From Hermatobates lingyangjiaoensis (Eukaryota > Arthropoda > Insecta > Hemiptera > Hermatobatidae): a stretch of 64,000 nt of DNA. Below, piece after piece: positions 56,205 through 64,000 of the stretch. A program made the translations under genes and the position numbers. The notes under the pieces are model-generated. The model was given only the letters and a program-made list of their open reading frames with translations. It was not told the origin of the DNA and searched no databases. The first letter of the stretch is position 1. The number at the start of each line of letters is the position of its first letter. The DNA is taken from NCBI GenBank assembly GCA_026182355.1, contig JAPFBL010000256.1:186001-250000 (forward strand), read 5' to 3'.

Positions 56205-57462
56205 ATCGACCGTTTGATAGAATAGGTGTGTTCTCTAATCGGGGTTCGGTCAATTTTCCAGGATAAAAAATCAAACTCTCGTTGCCAACGTTTCGGTTTT
56301 ATTTAAAACCTTTTTCATAGGCCTACAAACAAAGGATAATAAGAAATCACATATCAACATCAAACATATACACAATATGAAAATGGATTGTTACAACTCA
56401 TGAATATTACAAGCAGAAATATTTCAGAGATACATAAAACAATATTACTTACAGAAGTAAGAATTTTTTAACTAAGAAAATGAAATTTACATTATTTAAA
56501 GGAACAACAATGTTAGCCGGACAAAACCTTCGACTAGACTAATAAGATAACATTACAAATAACCTCAACACTGTTCACTCAAGGGAACTAAATAAATCAA
56601 ATTTCACTAAACCTCAGCACAACACTCCAGAATAAATATTACTTAAATTAGTAATATCACTTCTATGATTAATCGAACTTAGATCCTTTTTAATATATAA
56701 CATCTCAAGTGTCTTCCTTCTTTGCTCATCTTTTTCTTTTTCTATTATAGTTGTATCTTCAAAATCGAACGTGTGACATTCGTTTATTGCATGCCCAGCT
56801 AAGGCTGTTGCGTTACTTTTATTTGTTCTTATGGAATAATTATGTTGGTACAACCTTTCTTTGAGAAAACGACTAGTTTCACCATAGTAACACTTGTCAC
56901 AGTCTTTACATTTGATGGCATAAATGAGGTTACTTTGTAACTCCTTCGGTATTTTTTCTTTCAAATTTGAAAATAAAGATTTATTTTTTCTTTTATTATA
57001 AAATGCCAGTGTAACTTCAGGTACGTTTCGTTTGAACACTTTTCTAATTGATTGTGATAAGCCCTCAACATAAGGAAATTTGAAATACTTCCTATTTATA
57101 ACTTCCAGTTCAGCATGATCTTCATTTGAATGTGCTGGTTGCTGTCTTAAATATCTTAACCAATATCGTTCAACTAAGTTCTTCGGATAACAATTTTTCT
57201 GTAACAATAATTTCACCCTTTTCTTATTTTCATTTAGAAAACATGGACTACTTATTTCAATAACTTTTTTAACCAAATTTTGGACGCAATTTAATTTTTG
57301 GTTTATAGCATGAGAAGAATGGTAGTTCAGGATTCTTGCAGCACTGGTAGGTTTTTTAAACCAATCCGTTAAGATATTGCCATTTTCACCTCTTATAACT
57401 TTCACATCTAAGAATGGCAGATTTCCATCTTTCTCTACTTCACAAGTGAATTACACTGGCAC
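56205..57462 (-). mobile_element. PLE copy, 5'-truncated (left arm of large fold-back)
   Basis: The minus frame from about 57455 to 56614 is open. It begins FTCEVEKDGNLPFLDVKVIR, the end of the RT palm, and continues through the thumb (FKKPTSAARILNYHSSH) to a GIY-YIG domain (NLIYAIKCKDCDKCYYGETS, RFLKERLYQHNYSIR, ALAGHAINECHTFDF). A stop follows IYSGVLC. The 3' part holds CCTATGAAAAAGGTTTTAAA and ACCGAAACGTTGG, a variant hammerhead-like box. N-terminal RT motifs, including YIDD, are missing, so it cannot be autonomous; it is nonetheless the best-preserved PLE coding region here. Confidence 0.92.
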
Positions 57463-58254
57463 AAGTTACACTGGCATTTTATAATAAAAGAAAAAATAAA
57501 TCTTTATTTTCAAATTTGAAAGAAAAAATACCGAAGGAGTTACAAAGTAACCTCATTTATGCCATCAAATGTAAAGACTGTGACAAGTGTTACTATGGTG
57601 AAACTAGTCGTTTTCTCAAAGAAAGGTTGTACCAACATAATTATTCCATAAGAACAAATAAAAGTAACGCAACAGCCTTAGCTGGGCATGCAATAAACGA
57701 ATGTCACACGTTCGATTTTGAAGATACAACTATAATAGAAAAAGAAAAAGATGAGCAAAGAAGGAAGACACTTGAGATGTTATATATTAAAAAGGATCTA
57801 AGTTCGATTAATCATAGAAGTGATATTACTAATTTAAGTAATATTTATTCTGGAGTGTTGTGCTGAGGTTTAGTGAAATTTGATTTATTTAGTTCCCTTG
57901 AGTGAACAGTGTTGAGGTTATTTGTAATGTTATCTTATTAGTCTAGTCGAAGGTTTTGTCCGGCTAACATTGTTGTTCCTTTAAATAATGTAAATTCATT
58001 TTCTTAGTTAAAAAATTCTTACTTCTGTAAGTAATATTGTTTTATGTATCTCTGAAATATTTCTGCTTGTAATATTCATGAGTTGTAACAATCCATTTTC
58101 ATATTGTGTATATGTTTGATGTTGATATGTGATTTCTTATTATCCTTTGTTTGTAGGCCTATGAAAAAGGTTTTAAATAAAACCGAAACGTTGGCAACGA
58201 GAGTTTGATTTTTTATCCTGGAAAATTGACCGAACCCCGATTAGAGAACACACC

Positions 58255-58255
<1 letters not shown>
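57463..58255 (+). mobile_element. PLE copy, more truncated (right arm of large fold-back)
   Basis: An inverted copy of 56205-57010, essentially identical. Its open frame (57516-57866, 116 residues) is residue-for-residue the C-terminus of the left copy, including CDKCYYGETSRFLKERLYQH. Copying starts at TTACACTGGCATTTTATAAT, and the junction shows TTACACTGGCA twice within 26 bp. The 3' module and the GATTAGAGAACACACCTA end mirror the left arm and run into (TA)n. Confidence 0.94.
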
Positions 58256-58290
<35 letters not shown>

Positions 58291-58490
58291 GAAGATTTCA
58301 CATAAACGCGTGAAATAACAATCAATGATCAAACCACAAGATGAAATGGGAAAACAAGACTATGATCTTTCTACCGTAACAAGCGGTCTTCGTCAGAGTC
58401 AAAAACCCAACTCTGGGTTTTTGGGTTTTTGGGTTTAATCATTGATTGTTATTTCACGTGTTTATGTGAAACCTTTATATATATATATAT
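58256..58490. mobile_element. PLE terminal family A, imperfect fold-back between (TA)n tracts
   Basis: The left arm is complete (inverted CTGACGAAGACCGC, 58370-58400). The right arm has lost its core and keeps only GGGTTTAATCATTGATTG and TTTCACGTGTTTATGTGAAA. (TA)n lies on both sides. Confidence 0.85.
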
Positions 58491-59264
58491 ATACCTTTTT
58501 ATGAAGATTTGGTTAATAATGGTAAACCAAATTTACAGTAGCAATTTAAATATTCTACTAATAAATCAAAATATGTTTATTTAAGTCAATAAGGAATATA
58601 AAGTTGGTTATTGATAAATATTTAAATAAATTATTTTTCAACGAAGAAGTCGATTTACATATCAGCCTGCCATATGTCCCGAAGCAAAATGAAATCTGAC
58701 AGTTACTTCATAAACAGGCTCAAACTGACGCAATTTCAAATTTGCTTAGGGATTTTAAGCAATATTTCACAAGCGTGGTATATTTTTTTATATTTTTTTT
58801 TCTCTTTTCAGGGCAGAAGATTCAATTGCGTTACTTTTTTTTTTGTGATGGTAAATGGAAAGGAGAAAGTTGTCTTTCTAGTTCTATAAGTCATATACTA
58901 GAAGAGGTATTGGGAAGTGGGTGTGCGGACCGGTTTATTATTGGTAAAGTAAACTTGGCTGTGGGGTCGTAAATCAGTTGTACTTCTCAGGTAAAATACT
59001 TTGCCACTTAGGCGATTAACCACCAGCAAGCAACTCACCAGCACTCATTTAGCAATAGCTTGCCAAACTTCATCTCAAACTGACTCAGGATAGGCAAACA
59101 CCTGTCTCATAAAACAGCGGAAAACTAAGATTCCACATACTTCGATAACATGCAAAGGTCAATTTGCTTTACCTATGTCAAAATAAGTAAATCAACAAAA
59201 CTACGATACACAAAGACACATAAACCAATAAGATGATACACAAACTCTTATTTAATATGTATAT
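58491..59264. other. No gene recognised
   Basis: A pyrimidine-rich run ending TTTTCAG at 58811 is followed by a short open stretch, but no known domain or splice donor supports an exon. Confidence 0.3.
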
Positions 59265-59266
59265 AC

Positions 59267-59307
<41 letters not shown>

Positions 59308-59409
59308 TAAAAGAAACGGTCCAGCGGACTTTTTTACAATAAAATAAAAAACGAAGGAAACACACAGAAAGACACAGACATAACTCACATCGATATTTCG
59401 ACTAAAGAA

Positions 59410-59985
59410 CTTTTCCTACACTCCTTTCAAAATTTCTGCCCCTCCATCACTTTCACTTACGACATCTCCGACAGACTTATCACCTTTCTTGACGTTGACG
59501 TTACTTTAGACAATGGACACTTCTTGACTTCCGTACATATAAAACCCACCAACTCCAACAGTACCTCCATTACAATAGTTGCCATCCATCCCATGTTAAA
59601 AAGTCTATACCTCGATCCTTGTCCCTCCGTATTCACAATATCTGCAATAATCTCCAAGACGCAGACATCACCTTAACCTCTTAAAGGACAAATTTTCTGA
59701 ACGAGGCTATCCTCGCTCCTTCATTGATAGTCGTGTTTTACCGGCTGACATCTCCCACCAACCCAGACCCAAGAGGGATAGAAGTAACACTTCCTTCTTC
59801 CTGACAACCTACTTCCCTGGCGCTTATAAGCTTCGTGCTGTTATTAAGGAGTCTTTTCCGATTCTGTCTACTTCTACTTCTACTTCTTCCATCTTTAATC
59901 AGCCCCTTCTATTTCCTACCGTAAACCTGCCAATCTAAAAAGCATTTTCTCTCATATTTCCCCTCAGCCTTCCAATCCTGTTCCT
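59410..59985 (+). pseudogene. PLE reverse transcriptase C-terminal remnant
   Basis: It reads TYDISDRLITFLDVDVTLDN, then GHFLTSVHIKPTN. After frame changes come RGYPRSFIDSRVLPADISH and TTYFPGAYKLRAVIKESF. It aligns with the fragment at 17.3-18.1 kb. At least two frameshifts separate it from the endonuclease frame. YIDD is absent because the copy starts downstream of it. Confidence 0.85.
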
Positions 59986-60405
59986 GGAATGAAACAATGT
60001 GGACGCCGTGGCTGTCAAACTTGCCTGATTGTAAATCCTAATCCTTCCTTCGATTCCCCTCTCCACCATAGTTCCTACCCGGTTCAGGTCAATTCCTCCT
60101 GTACCTCGAGCAACTGTGTTTACCGACTGGATTGCACTCAGTGTGACTCCTTTTACGTTGGCTTAACTTCTAATAAGTTGAGCCTTCGTATGAATGGTCA
60201 TAGGGCTTCAGTCGGTCAACGCAGTAACTATCCTGTAGCCATCCATGCGAACTCGCATGGACTCAGTTTCAATGACTGTTTCAGGGTTCAGATCCTGAAA
60301 CAGATCCCCGAATCCAACAATAAAGTTACCCTAAGAGCTTCAGAGGAGGCATACATATGCTTACTTGATGCTCGCTCTTCCCCGGACTCAACCTCAACCG
60401 ATAAT
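59986..60405 (+). pseudogene. PLE linker and GIY-YIG endonuclease, open frame
   Basis: It opens QCGRRGCQTCLIVNPNPSF, the Cys-rich linker, then CVYRLDCTQCDSFYVGLTS, LSLRMNGHRASVGQRSNYP, SHGLSFNDCFRVQILKQIP and TLRASEEAYICLLDARSS. This is the fullest GIY-YIG domain of its subfamily in the window: Cys pair, YVG turn, Arg/His helix and the final Glu-containing helix lost in the other two copies. The frame then runs into TTTA repeats. The upstream RT is broken, so the protein is unlikely to be made as a functional whole. Confidence 0.88.
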
Positions 60406-60545
60406 TTATTTATGATTTATTTATTTATTTATTATTTTTTATTTATTTATTATTTTTTATTTATTTATTTATTATTTTTTATTTTACTTTTATTTATTAT
60501 TTTTATTATTTTTAATTTGATTTATCTACTTTTTTATAATTTTTT
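60405..60545. repeat. (TTTA)n-type low-complexity tract
   Basis: TTTATTTATTTATTATTTTT units follow the PLE coding region. Confidence 0.95.
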
Positions 60546-60779
60546 ATAGTTATAATTTTTACTCGTTCCTTTTACGTCTTAATTTGGCTCTTCATTTCCT
60601 TCCCTCCCTTCCCCCGCTTGGTGGTAAGTGGTGGGGTACTGGCTGCGGTTTCCGAGTTCAGTACCGCCCTGTCTTCCTGCGGGACTCTTCGCTCTTCGCA
60701 CCTCCTGATGACGACGATTGTCGAAATATCGATGTGAGTTATGTCTGTGTCTTTCTGTGTGTTTCCTTCGTTTTTTTTT

Positions 60780-60784
<5 letters not shown>

Positions 60785-60823
<39 letters not shown>
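60785..60823. repeat. (TA)n microsatellite
   Basis: About 19 TA units between two PLE-type modules. Confidence 0.97.
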
Positions 60824-60827
<4 letters not shown>

Positions 60828-61068
60828 TCAATGATCAAACCACAATAAGAAAATGGGAAAACAAGACTAAGATCTTTCAAACCGTAACAAGCGGTCTTCG
60901 TCAGAGTCAAAAAGCCAACTAACTCTGACTCTTCAGTTGGGTTTTTGGCTCTGACGAAGACCGCTTGTTACGGTTGAAAGATATTAGTCTTGTTTTCCCA
61001 TTTTCTTATTGTGGTTTGATCATTGGTTGTTATTTCACGTGTTTATGTGAAATCTTTATATATATAAC
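60824..61068. mobile_element. Fold-back, PLE terminal family A
   Basis: The arms pair over about 95 bp around CAACTAACTCTGACTCTTC. Both have CTGACGAAGACCGCTTG and TTGAAAGAT.TTAGTCTTG. It runs into ATTTCACGTGTTTATGTGAA and a short TA tract. Confidence 0.92.
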
Positions 61069-61220
61069 TTTAAATTACACAAAGCACGACATAGAAAAAA
61101 GAAAAAAAGAACACTTAGAGAATTCAATATTTCGAACTGTTGTTCGTCATCAGGAGTAGACTAGAAGAGAGGACGAAGTGAGAGAGAACTCCCCACGTCG
61201 AAGAACGGAGCGCGAAATAT
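61069..61220 (-). mobile_element. PLE-type hammerhead-like module
   Basis: The minus strand reads CTCCTGATGACGAACAACAG and then TTCGAAATATTGAATTC. (TA)n follows at 61217. Confidence 0.78.
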
Positions 61221-61229
61221 ATATATATT

Positions 61230-61570
61230 TACTTTAATATTCTTAATCTATTTATTCTCTGTTAGTCCAGTCATACCGTTGACCTTTCAACTCGTTTATT
61301 CTAACCGCTTGTTTCTTGTTCATTATTGACCTTTGACCTTCTCTTTATATTAATCTGTACTATCCTTTTAATCTATTTATAGCAATGACTAAGCATGAGT
61401 CATCGATTTTAATTTAACATGCCACTTTGCCAACTCCTTTTCCAGTTGAACCCTGTTAGCAGGAGGTTAGTTCGTAGGATCGAATCTCTCAGTCTTAAGA
61501 TCGTGAATGCCGAGACTGCGGTTAATTTTAATAATACTTGTTTAAAAGAGGATCTGCTGCCTATTTATAC
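61230..61570 (+). other. Unassigned, possibly PLE 5' part
   Basis: A short plus frame (61419-61613) reads LNPVSRRLVRRIESLSLKIV and then NAETAVNFNNTCLKEDLLPI, which looks like a PLE or LINE N-terminal piece but matches no motif I can name. It lies between two PLE terminal modules. Confidence 0.3.
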
Positions 61571-61587
61571 CAATATATATATATATA

Positions 61588-61712
61588 TACTTAAAATAAA
61601 CTGTGACACATAGATAGAAGCATAACAAAGCCTCAGGCGGTCGAAATATTGAAAAGTTAGTCTTTGTTATCTTTCTGTCTATGTGCCACAGTTTATTTGA
61701 GTGTGATCTGTC
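61588..61712. mobile_element. Fold-back, PLE terminal family E
   Basis: TTAAAATAAACTGTGACACA on the left pairs with GTGCCACAGTTTATTT on the right. CAGGCGGTCGAAATATTG and AAAAGTTAGTCTTTGTTAT lie on the right arm. Confidence 0.88.
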
Positions 61713-61736
61713 CTGCCGGACCGTTCCGTTTGTCAT

Positions 61737-61737
<1 letters not shown>

Positions 61738-61790
<53 letters not shown>
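61738..61790. repeat. (TA)n microsatellite
   Basis: About 26 TA units. Confidence 0.97.
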
Positions 61791-61792
<2 letters not shown>

Positions 61793-61839
61793 CTTGATAA
61801 ATGGAACGTCGATCTAAACTGGACTCAATAACAGTTCAA

Positions 61840-62095
61840 AATTGAATATAGGTAGCACACAAAGTAAAGAAACACACTTACAAACTCAAATTTTTGGGCA
61901 ATTCGTCTTCAGGAGAAAAGAGAAAGGGAGACCAAGCACGTTGTAGACTAGGGTTACTAGTCGTTGCGTCTACAACGTGGTTGTTTACCTTTCTCTTTTC
62001 TCATGAAGACGGATTGCCCGAAAATTTTAGTTTGTAAGTATGTTTCTTTACTTTGTCTGCCACCTATCCTCAATTTTGAACTGTTATATATATAT
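61840..62095. mobile_element. Fold-back, PLE terminal family C
   Basis: Inverted arms: CACACTTACAAACTCAAATT on the left, AATTTTAGTTTGTAAGTATG on the right. Inner arms: CACGTTGTAGAC and GTCTACAACGTG. CATGAAGACGGATTGCCC then GAAAATTTTAG gives the family C box. It ends in a short TA tract. Confidence 0.92.
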
Positions 62096-62215
62096 ATACT
62101 AGATTTCATATAAACACGTGAAAAAACAATCAATGATCAAACTACAATATGAAATGAAAAAAAAAGGCTATGATCTTTCAACCGTAACAAGCGGCCTTCG
62201 TCAGACTTTGTAAAG
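62096..62215 (-). mobile_element. PLE terminal family A (single inverted arm)
   Basis: ATGATCTTTCAACCGTAACA and GCGGCCTTCGTCAGA, the inverse of the CTGACGAAGACCGC box. No partner arm. Confidence 0.85.
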
Positions 62216-62239
62216 AATAATTTTGTAAATAGATAAACG

Positions 62240-62510
62240 TTCCAAAAGGACAACAAACGTTTCAGAGTAAATCACAGACACACAACAAAGAAACGAACAC
62301 ACTTAATTTATCCAATTTTGGGTCTTCAGGATTTGAGATAGGGACACCAAGCGCACTATTTATATAATTGGGTTGGGTCTCCAACCGTCTAAACTTGACA
62401 AGTGGGTTTGGTGTCCCTAGTAGCAACTCTTCTGATGACGGTTCAACCGATAATTAGAGACAGTAAGTGTGTTTGTTCCTAAGTTCTGTGTTTGTGATTC
62501 ATCGTGAAAC

Positions 62511-62520
<10 letters not shown>
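62240..62520. mobile_element. Fold-back, PLE terminal family G
   Basis: The left arm (AAATCACAGACACACAACAA, AACGAACACACTTAAT) is the inverse of the right (TAAGTGTGTTTGTTCCTAAG, TTCTGTGTTTGTGATTC). The right arm begins CTGATGACGGTTCAACC. (TA)n follows at 62512. Confidence 0.88.

Positions 62521-62552
<32 letters not shown>
62512..62552. repeat. (TA)n microsatellite
   Basis: About 20 TA units. Confidence 0.97.
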
Positions 62553-62554
<2 letters not shown>

Positions 62555-63185
62555 CTTTTCATATAAATAGTCCTTGTATTTAATATTGAAGACTGGAGGT
62601 TGAAATGCTGATGATGACCTTAGATTGTCATCGTCAGCATGTGGGAGATGAAAAGCTTGTGTTGGCTTTCCCTCGGAATGGACATAAAATCTGAAAGCCC
62701 TTTGCAGCCCTTCCGTAGTAAACTTGAGTAAAACAAATATCAGGACTCAAGGTGTATCATCGGCCCTGTGGTATACTTGCCCGTAACTAGGATGGTTACA
62801 AATAACAAATGAGCCGTTCCTTGAACAGCACTGAAAAGTAAGTCATTAAGTGAGTAAATTTGGAATAACACTAGCCTCAAAAAAAAAATTATAGAAAAAT
62901 AAAAAAGAAAGAAAAATTATTAGAAAAATATAACTATTAAAAAATGCTTATCATTAAATTTTAAAGGTCTAGAGATATATATTAAAAACAAATCGAAACC
63001 GTTAAAATAACTAAAACCAATGATAATAAATCTCGCCATATAAAATATCTAATATTAGAATAATATCTACAAAATCTAAAATTAGAAATTAAAAAAATAT
63101 TCTGAATAAAATTTTTGAATTAAAAAAACATAATTAGTAAAAAAATTATACAAAAATATTTTCATAAAAGACGAGAAAGAGATTT
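62553..63185. other. No gene recognised
   Basis: A GC-richer start (62580-62830), then A-rich sequence. No supported feature. Confidence 0.4.
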
Positions 63186-63415
63186 CGAAGCTCATCGAAA
63201 TGAGTACAAATTTTCTAGAGCAAAACCTATGCATCTCCATGCTACAGGCCGAAGCTCATCGAATTGAGTATACATTTTCCAGAGCAAAACCTGCTCTGCA
63301 TGTCCATGCTACAGGCTGAACCACAACGAAATTAGTACAAATTCTCCAGAGCAAAACCTATGCATGACCATGCTATAGGCCAAAGCTCAACGAAATGAGT
63401 ACAAATTTTTGTAGA
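63186..63415. repeat. Tandem minisatellite, about 66 bp x 3-4
   Basis: Units contain GAAGCTCATCGAA.TGAGTA, CAAATTTTC.AGAGCAAAAC and CATGCTACAGGC. Starts at about 63188, 63251, 63318 and 63381. The units are diverged. Confidence 0.9.
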
Positions 63416-63450
63416 ACAAATCCCATAAAACAAATATATTCATAACAATA

Positions 63451-63990
63451 AGACCAATTTCTGATAATATTCAGTTAACCACTGAGAAGACATTAAGTCA
63501 AGACAAGTGTATTTGTCAATCTTTTTGTGTAGCCAGTGTTCTTGAAGTCATCCATATTGAAGTATTCCACTTCAAGTGGAATGACAAGTGGGTGTAGAGA
63601 CTGAGGCTTGATTAAATGACAATATCAAGACCAATTTCTGATACTATTCAGTTAACCACTGAGAAGACATTAAGTCAAGGCAGGTGTATTTGTCAATCTT
63701 TTTGTGTAGCCAGTGTTCTTGAAGTCATCCATATTGAAGTAATTCCACTTCAAGTGGAATGACAAGTGGGTGTAGAGACTGAGTGAGGCTTGATTAAATG
63801 ACAATATCAAGACCAATTTCTGATACTATTCAGTTAACCACTGAGAAGACATTAAGTCAAGACAAGTGTATTTGTCAATCTTTTTGTGTAGCCAGTGTTC
63901 TTGAAGTCATCCATATTGAAGTAATTCCACTTCAAGTGGAATGACAAGTGGGTGTAGAGACTGAGGCTTGATTAAATGACAATATCAGTT
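63451..63990. repeat. Satellite-like tandem repeat, 177-182 bp x 3
   Basis: Starts at 63451, 63628 and 63810 (AGACCAATTTCTGAT). The units are nearly identical and differ by small indels such as GTGA. Each contains the hairpin ATTCCACTTCAAGTGGAAT (9-bp arms). The array ends just before the window edge (AATATCAGTTTCC). Confidence 0.95.
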
Positions 63991-64000
63991 TCCCTTCCCC

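Larger units (their letters stand above)
59330..60790 (+). mobile_element. PLE between inverted terminal modules
   Basis: The left end (59340-59405) is the inverse of the right end (60715-60780): AACGAAGGAAACACACAGAA and CATCGATATTTCGA. Between them are a decayed RT part and an open GIY-YIG frame. The right module, CCTGATGACGACGATTGTC then GAAATATCGATGTGAG, is hammerhead-like. (TA)n tracts flank both ends. Confidence 0.9.

Overview
The window is nuclear DNA of an invertebrate animal, probably an arthropod. It is AT-rich, has one recognisable host gene spread over about 25 kb of minus strand in small exons with GT/AG borders, and is otherwise dominated by decayed transposable elements. The arthropod guess rests on three things: a nuclear mitochondrial fragment that translates with the invertebrate mitochondrial code and keeps the nad4-then-nad5 order on one strand, the repeat mix (Penelope-like, Jockey-like, mariner, hAT), and the CDC16 exon sequences. 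No species can be named from the sequence alone.

Host gene: nine confident exons of CDC16 (APC6, a TPR subunit of the anaphase-promoting complex) lie on the minus strand at 36165-36317, 32948-33107, 30749-30998, 30578-30657, 27031-27120, 21335-21491, 18423-18572, 14715-14874 and 12818-13010. A possible C-terminal exon lies near 11117-11290. Reading phase carries across every junction from the 33.1 kb exon to 12.8 kb. Exon 1, and the segment between the 36.2 and 33.1 kb exons, were not found. The missing segment falls in or next to a disturbed stretch (33.1-34.7 kb) that holds about six 140-bp tandem copies of an exon/intron boundary and a second, noisy, roughly 430-bp duplication.

Mobile elements: the commonest are pieces of Penelope-like elements (PLEs): reverse transcriptase C-termini, GIY-YIG endonuclease domains, and many short terminal modules carrying a hammerhead-ribozyme-like core (CUGANGA...GAAA). 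These modules very often occur as inverted pairs (fold-backs), and many abut (TA)n tracts. One family (copies at 20.3, 24.3, 25.6 and 50.7 kb) has a one-sided tail and 8-12 bp target duplications, so it seems to move as a unit. Other elements are two hAT-type elements with near-perfect 8-bp target duplications (7.5-10.0 and 54.8-55.7 kb), a decayed hAT transposase (29.2-30.2 kb), a mariner-like element split by a fold-back (20.1-21.3 kb), two TA-flanked MITEs bracketing one CDC16 exon (12.5-12.8 and 13.0-13.6 kb), Jockey-like LINE tails, and a tRNA-derived SINE (53.1-53.3 kb).

Other content: a nuclear copy of mitochondrial nad4-nad5 (23.5-26.0 kb) broken by three PLE-type insertions; an unexplained GC-richer island at 43.7-44.5 kb; satellites at the right edge (63.2-64.0 kb); and long AT-rich gene-free stretches. 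Apart from CDC16, no intact host protein gene was recognised. All coordinates of repeats without visible target duplications are approximate.
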